Of a stretch of 64,000 bases of DNA, positions 58,377 through 64,000 are shown one piece after another. Both the position numbers and the translations under genes were made by a program. The stretch comes from Pseudodesulfovibrio alkaliphilus (GTDB lineage Bacteria; Desulfobacterota; Desulfovibrionia; Desulfovibrionales; Desulfovibrionaceae). A model generated the notes under the pieces. The model had not been told where the DNA came from, did no database searches, and saw nothing but the letters and a program-made list of their open reading frames with translations. Position 1 is the first letter of the stretch. Every line of letters starts with the position of its first letter. The stretch lies in NCBI RefSeq assembly GCF_009729555.1, contig NZ_WODC01000001.1, positions 372,001-436,000 on the forward strand, given 5' to 3'.

Positions 58377-59155
58377 GCCGGGTCGAGCCCGCAGAGCATG
58401 TGGCCGAGAATGCGGCCGCATTTCTGGGAACAGGAGGTGTAGACCCCGCCGTGTCTGCGGGTGCCCGAGCGGTTCTCGCGGCCAAAGTAGAACTCGGCAA
58501 CGCCCAGAGGGATCAGGTTGTGGCGGGCCGCATAGCCCAGCAGCTTGGGTGCGCAGCAGTCTCCCGTGCCCGCGGGGATGCCGCTTTGGCCAAGCACGAT
58601 CTCGGGCAGGGGTTTCGCCTCGTTGCGGAAATTGGGGATGCGATAGAGGGCGTGGATGTCGAGCATGAGGGCCCGCGAAATCTCCGCCCGTTTGGCGGCC
58701 AGGACAGCCCGTCCGGGGTCGCCCTCGGGCAGACGCTCCATGTCGCGGCCAAGCCGCTTGATCAGCCGCTCCACCCCGGAGCTCATGGCGGCCAGTTCTT
58801 CGGTATTCACCAGAGGCGGCACCCAGCCGGGCACATGCCACACGCCGTTGAGCTGACCCGAGAACGCCTTGAGAACTCCGGTGCGCCCCTGTTGATCGCG
58901 GCAGACGAGGACACCGAACATGTGCCCGCGGGCCTCGCCGAAGAGGGATGCGGTGGAGAGGGCAGGGTCCGCGGCCTCGGCATTGACGTGCATATCCACC
59001 CGCCCGGCGCTGGTCAGGCTATGCAGCAACTCCCTGGCCTGGGCCAGGGCAGGCCCCACGGGCAGGGAATGGGCCCTCCCGCACCGGGCGCAAAACCCGG
59101 AGCAGGCGGTACGCCCGTCGCCCTCGACAGATATTTCGATTGGTTCCATCAACAT
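58373..59155 (-). CDS. Stand-alone N-terminal domain of a pseudouridine synthase
   Basis: 260 residues. It matches from memory the N-terminal part of long RluA-type synthases (about 550 residues): CSGFCARCGRAHSLP, GVLKAFSGQLNGVWHVPGWVPPLVN, GTGDCCAPKLLGYAARHNLIPLGVAEFYFG and the end RHGGVYTSCSQKCGRILGHMLCGL. Several cysteine pairs suggest a metal or RNA-binding role. The gene overlaps the synthase gene by 4 bases, so the usual fusion is split here or the split is ancestral. The ATG at 59155 lacks a strong ribosome site; one at 59149 is an alternative. Confidence 0.75.
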   Translation of the reverse strand: MLMEPIEISVEGDGRTACSGFCARCGRAHSLPVGPALAQARELLHSLTSAGRVDMHVNAEAADPALSTASLFGEARGHMFGVLVCRDQQGRTGVLKAFSGQLNGVWHVPGWVPPLVNTEELAAMSSGVERLIKRLGRDMERLPEGDPGRAVLAAKRAEISRALMLDIHALYRIPNFRNEAKPLPEIVLGQSGIPAGTGDCCAPKLLGYAARHNLIPLGVAEFYFGRENRSGTRRHGGVYTSCSQKCGRILGHMLCGLDPA

Positions 59156-59161
59156 ATAAAC

Positions 59162-59202
59162 GTACAGTGACCCCACCGCTGTGTGCGATGGGGCCACTGT
59201 AC
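59162..59202 (-). terminator. Hairpin after greA
   Basis: GTACAGTGACCCCA (59162-59175) pairs with TGGGGCCACTGTAC (59189-59202), 13 of 14 bases, loop 13 bases. It lies 32 bases past the greA stop and just before the next gene on the same strand. Confidence 0.7.
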
Positions 59203-59233
59203 ACCGAAGGCAGATGGGAACCAAGTGCAAAAT

Positions 59234-59728
59234 CTACCTGATGTTCAACCCCGCTGATCCCAGGAACCGGACGGAGAGAATCTCGTACTCGATGCGGCCT
59301 CGCGGGGCGTCCACCACGACCTCGTCGCCGGCCTCCTTGCCAAGCAGGGCGCGGCCCATGGGCGAGAGCACGGAAATGGAGCCGTTCTTGTGGTCAGCGT
59401 CGTCCGGGCCGAGCAGGGTGAACCGCTTGGTTTCCTCGGTCTCAATGTCTTCGATCTCCACAGTGGCCCCGAATATGGCCCGCTCGCCTCCAAGGGTGTC
59501 GAGGTCGAGAACATCGAAAAGCGGCATGCGCGAGTTGATGTAGGTGATGCGGGCCTCAAGCATTCCCTGGCGCTCGCGGGCGGCGTCGTATCCCGCGTTT
59601 TCGCTCAAGTCGCCCTCCTCGCGGGCCTCCTTGATGGCCTGAATGATGGCGGGCCGCTGCGCCCGAAGCTCTTCGAGTTCCTGTCTGATCTTTTCAAAGC
59701 CTTGTTTGGAAATGGGAATTCTGTCCAT
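59234..59728 (-). CDS. greA: Transcription elongation factor GreA
   Basis: 164 residues, the normal GreA size. The N-terminal coiled coil (about 1-75) includes the tip residues AIKEAREEGDLSENAGYDAARERQ, where the acidic pair D-E needed for RNA cleavage is present; the C-terminal FKBP-like domain has ISVLSPMGRALLGKEAGDEVVVDAPRG. It rescues stalled RNA polymerase by promoting transcript cleavage. The start follows AGGAAGGAAACACGC. A sigma70 promoter lies about 110 bases upstream. Confidence 0.95.
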   Translation of the reverse strand: MDRIPISKQGFEKIRQELEELRAQRPAIIQAIKEAREEGDLSENAGYDAARERQGMLEARITYINSRMPLFDVLDLDTLGGERAIFGATVEIEDIETEETKRFTLLGPDDADHKNGSISVLSPMGRALLGKEAGDEVVVDAPRGRIEYEILSVRFLGSAGLNIR

Positions 59729-59839
59729 TGCGTGTTTCCTTCCTGATTATGATAAGGTAAAAAAAAAGAGCAGATGCGCGGCTACTCGTGAAAGGGACCG
59801 CGCCCCTGCGTTCGTCGTCTCGTGTGCGTGACAATTGAA

Positions 59840-59868
59840 TACATAGAACATGAACGCACACTGGTCAA
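59840..59868 (-). promoter_or_regulatory. Sigma70 promoter of greA
   Basis: On the minus strand TTGACC (59863-59868), a 17-base spacer and TATGTA (59840-59845), about 110 bases before the greA ATG. Confidence 0.6.
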
Positions 59869-59943
59869 GCCATGAAGACGCCAATTCCACATTCCTCAGT
59901 TGACACGATCGGGCCGAGTGTTTCACAAATACCACTTTGCGCG

Positions 59944-60031
59944 GCGGGAAACAGGAAGGTTCCCCGCCTTTCCCGCAGCCTGCCCACAGGCCGGGAAACC
60001 CAACCGCCAGACGCCTGCCCAGACGGCGGGC
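59944..60031 (+). promoter_or_regulatory. Structured leader of the BMP-type ABC operon
   Basis: Three consecutive hairpins: GCGGGAAA/TTTCCCGC (59944-59976), GCCTG-CCCA-CAGGC (59978-59991) and GCCTGCC/GGCGGGC (60013-60031), the last ending 20 bases before the ATG. A possible -35 TTGACA lies at 59900-59905 with a poor -10. It does not fit the purine riboswitch pattern I know. The rest of the 323-base gap holds the greA promoter. Confidence 0.4.
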
Positions 60032-60051
60032 AACCACAAATGGAGGATTCG

Positions 60052-61239
60052 ATGTCCAAGCTACGCTCACTGCTTTTCGTGGCGCTTTCCGTGGTGTCCA
60101 TGGCCGTGCTGCTCGCCCCGGGGCCGGTTCTGGCCAAGGAGTTCACCATCGGCCTGATTCTGGTCGGCCCTTACAATGACAAGGGATACAGCCAGGCCCA
60201 GTACGAAGGCGGCAAGTATGTCGAGGCCCGCATGCCCGGCGCGAAAATGATCTACCTCGACAAGGTCAACCCGGCCGACAGGCCCGGACTGACCGTGCCC
60301 CAGGTGGTGGACGATCTCGTGGAAAAGGGCGCCGACCTGATCATCGCCGGGTCCGACGACATGAAGGACGGCATTCTCGAAGCCGCGGCCATGCACTCCG
60401 ACAAAACCTTTGTCCACATCTCGGGCGACGCCGCCTGGACCGGGTCTGCCCCGGCCAACCTCGGCAACCTCTTCAGCCGCATGGAATATCCCAAAATGAT
60501 GGCCGGATTCGCCGCGGCCATGACCACCGAAACCGGCAAGATCGGCTTTCTCGGCCCCCTGATCAACGAGGAGACCCGCCGTCTGGTGGCCGCCGCCTAC
60601 CTCGGCGCGGCCCACGCCTGGACCACGGTGCGCGGCCGGGACATTAAGGACCTCTCCTTCAACGTCAAGTGGATCGGCTTCTGGTTCAACATCCCCGGCG
60701 TCACCGCCGATCCGACCCAGGTGGCAGGCTCCTTCTTCGACACCGGATACGATGTGATCATTTCGGGCATAGACACACCCGAGGCAGTGGCCGTGGCCAG
60801 ACAGAAAAGCGCCCAGGGTGCCAGGGTCTTCGCCCTGCCCTACGATTATGAAAAGGCCTGCGAGGGCCAGGGTTCCATCTGTCTTGGCGTACCCTACTTC
60901 AACTGGGGGCCGTCCTTCCTGCGGCTGGCCACCCAGGTGCGCGACGGCAGCTACAAGCCCGCCTTCGAGTGGGACGCCCCCTACTGGGACGCCATCAACG
61001 ACCACGACAAGTCTCCCGTTGGCTTCATGCCCGGCGAGGGACTCAGCGCCGAGGTCAAGGCCAAACTCGACGCGTTCGTGGCCCAGATGGGCTCCGGGCA
61101 GATCGACCTGTTCACCGGACCACTCAACTACCAGGACGGCTCCGTCTTCCTCAAGCCCGGCGAAAAGGCCACGGACAAGCAGATCTGGTACATGGAGCAA
61201 CTGCTCGAGGGCATGAGCGGACTGTCCAGCGCCAAGTAG
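60052..61239 (+). CDS. BMP-family substrate-binding protein
   Basis: 395 residues. Signal peptide (1-28, cut near VLA-KEF); no lipobox cysteine, so a free periplasmic protein. The BMP/PnrA-like fold is shown by EFTIGLILVGPYNDKGYSQAQYEGGKYV, ADLIIAGSDDMKDGILEAAAMH, KIGFLGPLINEETRRLVAAAYLGA and GYDVIISGIDTPEAVAVA. Such proteins bind purine nucleosides or related ligands. Start after GGAGGATTCG. First gene of a four-gene transporter operon; the ATPase starts 3 bases after its stop. Confidence 0.88.
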   Translation: MSKLRSLLFVALSVVSMAVLLAPGPVLAKEFTIGLILVGPYNDKGYSQAQYEGGKYVEARMPGAKMIYLDKVNPADRPGLTVPQVVDDLVEKGADLIIAGSDDMKDGILEAAAMHSDKTFVHISGDAAWTGSAPANLGNLFSRMEYPKMMAGFAAAMTTETGKIGFLGPLINEETRRLVAAAYLGAAHAWTTVRGRDIKDLSFNVKWIGFWFNIPGVTADPTQVAGSFFDTGYDVIISGIDTPEAVAVARQKSAQGARVFALPYDYEKACEGQGSICLGVPYFNWGPSFLRLATQVRDGSYKPAFEWDAPYWDAINDHDKSPVGFMPGEGLSAEVKAKLDAFVAQMGSGQIDLFTGPLNYQDGSVFLKPGEKATDKQIWYMEQLLEGMSGLSSAK

Positions 61240-61242
61240 CAG

Positions 61243-62721
61243 ATGATCGTCTTACAGGACATTCACAAGCATTACGGCCGGGTTCGGGCCAACGACGGCG
61301 TCAGCCTGACCTTCGAACCCGGCCGCATCTACGCCCTGGTGGGAGAAAACGGCGCGGGCAAAAGCACGCTGATGCGTGTCCTGGCCGGGCACACCCGCCC
61401 CACCTCGGGCACCATCGACCTGTGCGGCCGCACCGTGGCCTTTCTCACGCCTGCCCTGGCCCGCGATCACGGGGTGGGCATGCTCTACCAGGATCCTCTC
61501 GACTTTCCGGCCATGCCCATTTGGGAGAACTTCCAGCTGGGTGCGCCAAGCCGGACAAAACGACAGGTCGTCGATGTCATCGGCGAACTCTCCTATCGGC
61601 TCGATGCCTGTTTCCTGCCCGACGAAGCGGTCTCGTCCCTGACGGTGGGCGAGCGCCAGCTCCTGGAACTGCTCCGGCTCCTTGACCTGGGGGCCACCGC
61701 ATTGATCCTCGACGAACCGACCACGGGCATCACCCCGGAACAGAAGCGCGACCTCTTCGACCTGCTGATGAAGCTGGCCCGCGAGGAAAACCACACCATC
61801 GTCCTGGTCACCCACAAACTCTCCGAGGCCCTGGAAATGGCCGACGCCATCCTGGTCATGCGCCAGGGGGCCCTCGTGGCGACACTGACCCCTCCCTATG
61901 ACGAAAGGGAGCTGGTGCGGCGCATGTTCGGCGAGGCGGCCAACGCCGCGGCCGTGGGCGCGCCGGAACCGGCCGAGTCGGATACGCCTCCCAGGCTGGC
62001 CCTCGAGGATGTGGTCATGGCCGGACCCAAGTACTCCATGGGGCCGATGTCCTTTTCTGCCAGACCCGGCGAGTGTGTTGGACTGGCCGGGCTGGACGGC
62101 AGCGGCCAGGAGCTGTTCCTGCGGGGCCTGTGCGGGCTGGACCGAATGCCCGGCGGCTCTCTGACCCTGGACCAACGGACATACGCCGACAACGACTTCG
62201 CCGCCTTGCGCCGGGCAGGCGTTCACTTTGTGCCTGCGGACCGGCTGGAGCTGGCGCTGTTTCCGGCCCTGACCCTGCGGGAGCACATCGCCCTGGCCTT
62301 TCCGGGCCGCCTGGACGAGATGGACGCCTTCTACCAGAGCCAGTGCGTGGAACGGTTCAACCTGCGAGCCCACCCGGACACCCTGGCCAGCGAGCTTTCC
62401 GGCGGCAACCAACAGAGACTTCTGCTTTCCCTCATCCCTGACGATGCCTCCCTGCTGCTCATGGAGCATCCCACACGCGGCCTTGACGCCGGATCGGCCC
62501 GACAGGTGTGGACTCATCTCAACAGCCGCTGCCGGGCGGGGGCGACCCTGATCTTCTTCTCGCCCGACCTCGACGAGGTGCTGGAGCACAGCCACCGGGT
62601 GGTGGTCTTCTACGACCGGGCCATGGTCGCCGTGGTGGACCGGGCCAGGGCCAGCACCGAGGTCGTGGGTGCGCTCATGGCAGGCAAGAGCCCCGCGGAA
62701 GTCCTGGGAGACAGACAATGA
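61243..62721 (+). CDS. Twin ABC ATPase for nucleosides or simple sugars
   Basis: 492 residues with two nucleotide-binding domains, as in RbsA/NupO. The first has Walker A GENGAGKST, signature LTVGERQLLELL and Walker B LILDEPTTG. The second has a degenerate P-loop GLDGSGQE and signature LSGGNQQRLLLS with LLLMEHPTRGLD, the normal asymmetry of this family. It powers uptake through the two permeases encoded next. It overlaps the next gene by 4 bases (ATGA). Confidence 0.88.
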   Translation: MIVLQDIHKHYGRVRANDGVSLTFEPGRIYALVGENGAGKSTLMRVLAGHTRPTSGTIDLCGRTVAFLTPALARDHGVGMLYQDPLDFPAMPIWENFQLGAPSRTKRQVVDVIGELSYRLDACFLPDEAVSSLTVGERQLLELLRLLDLGATALILDEPTTGITPEQKRDLFDLLMKLAREENHTIVLVTHKLSEALEMADAILVMRQGALVATLTPPYDERELVRRMFGEAANAAAVGAPEPAESDTPPRLALEDVVMAGPKYSMGPMSFSARPGECVGLAGLDGSGQELFLRGLCGLDRMPGGSLTLDQRTYADNDFAALRRAGVHFVPADRLELALFPALTLREHIALAFPGRLDEMDAFYQSQCVERFNLRAHPDTLASELSGGNQQRLLLSLIPDDASLLLMEHPTRGLDAGSARQVWTHLNSRCRAGATLIFFSPDLDEVLEHSHRVVVFYDRAMVAVVDRARASTEVVGALMAGKSPAEVLGDRQ

Positions 62722-63770
62722 CCCGGCCCTGGACACGTTTTTCGGCGCTGGTCGAAGCGGGCTGGCTCGGCGCGGCCCTGCTCCTGGCCCTGGGCCTGAC
62801 CGTCCTGGTCACGCTGCCTTCGGGCGCCCCTCCCCTGGAGACCATTGCCGTGCTTCTGGACGGCGGCCTCGGCTCGATGGCCAAGCTGGGCCGGGCGCTG
62901 GCGGGCTGGGTGCCGCTGACCCTGTGCGCCGTGGGTCTGCTCGTCACCTTCACGGCCCGGCTCTGGAACATCGGCGTGGAGGGCCAGGTGGTCATGGGGG
63001 CCATCTTCTGTACCGCGGCCCTGCGCCCCTTTGCCACAGGCGGGGTGCCCGAGATACTCCTGGCCATGGGGGCGGGAGTCCTGGGTGGTGCCCTCTGGGC
63101 CCTGCTGGCGGGACTGTTGCGCGTCTTTGGCCGGGTCCACGAGATATTCTCCGGCCTGGGTCTCAACTTCGTGGCCCTGGGCGTGACCCTGTGGCTCATC
63201 TTCGGCCCGTGGAAGCGACCGGGCGTGGCCTCCATGTCCGGCACCGCGCCCATCGACGTGTCCCTGTGGCTGCCCCGGCTCGGCCCCATGAGCGTAAGCT
63301 GGGCCGCCCTGGCCCTGGCACTGTCCGCCATCCTCGGGGTGGGACTGCTGCTTCACCGCTCGTCCTGGGGGCTCAAGCTCAGGGCCGTGGGCGAAAATCC
63401 CAAGGCAGCCACCCTGTTCGCGCTGGGACCGCGCCGCCGTCTGCTCCAGGCATTCATGCTCTGCGGCGGGCTGGCCGGACTGGCCGGGGCCATCCAGGTG
63501 CTCGGCGTCTACCACCGGCTGCTGCCCTCCATCTCGTCGAGCTACGGCTACACCGCCCTGCTGGTGGGCATGATGGCCTCCTTCCGGCTTGGTCCGGTAC
63601 CCTTCATCTGCTTCTTCTTCGCCGTGCTCAATGTGGGGTCCATTCAGCTGCCTCTGCAAATGGGCCTTGATTCGTCCCTAAGCGGCGTCATCCAGGGGAT
63701 CATGGTCCTGTCCGTTTTCATCGTCCACGGCCTGCGCCTGTGGCTGCGCCAAAGGAGGGAAACGGCATGA
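62718..63770 (+). CDS. ABC permease, nucleoside/simple-sugar type (first subunit)
   Basis: 350 residues with about nine membrane segments. Family marks are LWNIGVEGQVVMGAIFCTAAL, the EAA-like loop RAVGENPKAATLFALGPRRRLLQAF and GYGYTALLVGMMASFRLGPVPF-type sequence near 275. It resembles NupP/YufP, the larger permease of BMP-type importers. The start is the ATG overlapping the ATPase stop; it in turn overlaps the next permease by 4 bases. Confidence 0.87.
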   Translation: MTRPWTRFSALVEAGWLGAALLLALGLTVLVTLPSGAPPLETIAVLLDGGLGSMAKLGRALAGWVPLTLCAVGLLVTFTARLWNIGVEGQVVMGAIFCTAALRPFATGGVPEILLAMGAGVLGGALWALLAGLLRVFGRVHEIFSGLGLNFVALGVTLWLIFGPWKRPGVASMSGTAPIDVSLWLPRLGPMSVSWAALALALSAILGVGLLLHRSSWGLKLRAVGENPKAATLFALGPRRRLLQAFMLCGGLAGLAGAIQVLGVYHRLLPSISSSYGYTALLVGMMASFRLGPVPFICFFFAVLNVGSIQLPLQMGLDSSLSGVIQGIMVLSVFIVHGLRLWLRQRRETA

Positions 63771-64000
63771 CCGAAACCCTGGCCCTGGCCCTGGCCGCCG
63801 TACTCATGGCCGCCGCGCCCCTGGTGCTGGCCACCCTGGGAGAGACGCTCACGGAAAAGGCGGGCGTCATCAACCTGTCGCTCGACGGCTCCATCCTGCT
63901 GGCCGCCATGACCGCCTTTGCCGTGGCCGTGACCTTTGACAACCCATGGCTGGGCATGCTCGGGGGCATGGCCGTTGGCGCGGCCATCGCCGGGCTGCTG
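63767..64000 (+). CDS. ABC permease, nucleoside/simple-sugar type (second subunit), 5' part
   Basis: 78 codons before the window ends. LGETLTEKAGVINLSLDGSILLAAMTAFAV matches the start of NupQ/YufQ-type permeases (usually about 300 residues). The ATG overlaps the preceding stop (ATGA) behind AAAGGAGGGAAACGGC. It completes the transporter of one binding protein, one twin ATPase and two permeases. Confidence 0.87.
   Translation, partial: MTETLALALAAVLMAAAPLVLATLGETLTEKAGVINLSLDGSILLAAMTAFAVAVTFDNPWLGMLGGMAVGAAIAGLL

Noticed and set aside
59729-60051. Purine riboswitch before the BMP-type operon
   Set aside because: The hairpins lack the loop and junction sequences I associate with that class.

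Overview
The window is GC-rich (roughly 62-65% by eye) with dense, short-spaced operons. It reads as chromosome of a sulfate-reducing deltaproteobacterium of the Desulfovibrio/Pseudodesulfovibrio type. The strongest evidence is a complete tmc redox-complex operon (tetrahaem cytochrome c3, HdrD-like Fe-S protein, membrane cytochrome b, beta-propeller protein) in the order known from Desulfovibrio vulgaris. Also typical of the group are the many PAS/sigma54 regulators and response regulators, a type III glutamine synthetase and a class I adenylate cyclase. No rRNA, tRNA, CRISPR array, transposase or integrase was seen.

Layout. 1-2929: end of a class II aldolase, then arsR-acr3 arsenic resistance and a CPBP protease. 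2930-3352: hairpin repeats. 3347-13530 (minus strand): nifX-like gene, tmcD-C-B-A, a conserved protein, a two-domain Usp, two response regulators and a receiver-PAS-kinase, preceded by a sigma54-dependent activator; a -24/-12 promoter candidate lies between activator and operon. 13800-20566: MarR regulator, thioredoxin-fold protein, second large sigma54 activator, small protein, receiver, glycosyltransferase, exported cyclophilin. 20630-21585: an inserted single-gene methyltransferase cassette between 29-bp direct repeats. 21575-30577: acyl-CoA synthetase, BvgS-like hybrid kinase, azlCD with a MocR regulator, RarD permease. 30690-34640: an AT-rich foreign island with three overlapping genes (SF1 helicase, DarT-like ADP-ribosyltransferase, ADP-ribosylglycohydrolase fused to a VOC domain). 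34866-41509: response regulator and an acyl-CoA dehydrogenase / ETF-QO-like / etfB / etfA operon. 41832-55017: pentapeptide-repeat adenylate cyclase, znuBC-type transporter, rhomboid, NagZ-like hydrolase, META lipoprotein, TrpB2 with an attenuator-like leader, sirtuin, isocitrate dehydrogenase, unknown membrane protein. 55099-64000: GlnN with a sigma54 promoter, a split pseudouridine synthase, greA, and a BMP-type purine nucleoside/simple-sugar ABC transporter running off the end.

How the parts fit. The tmc operon couples periplasmic cytochrome c3 to a membrane and cytoplasmic Fe-S module and carries its own signalling genes; the neighbouring sigma54 activator plausibly drives it. The acyl-CoA dehydrogenase/ETF operon would pass electrons from acyl-CoA oxidation to a ferredoxin-bearing flavoprotein. 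glnN is set up for nitrogen-type sigma54 control.

The most interesting items are: (1) the helicase / DarT-like / ARH-VOC island, a candidate toxin-antidote or anti-phage module in which an ARH enzyme replaces the usual DarG macrodomain; (2) a family of about 120-bp hairpin repeats with co-varying stems that sit on stop codons; and (3) two insertions, one being such a hairpin and the other the methyltransferase cassette, flanked by 29-37 bp duplications of a gene's 3' end. Start sites were chosen by reading Shine-Dalgarno sequences, so several differ from the longest open frame. All family calls come from motif recognition, not searches.
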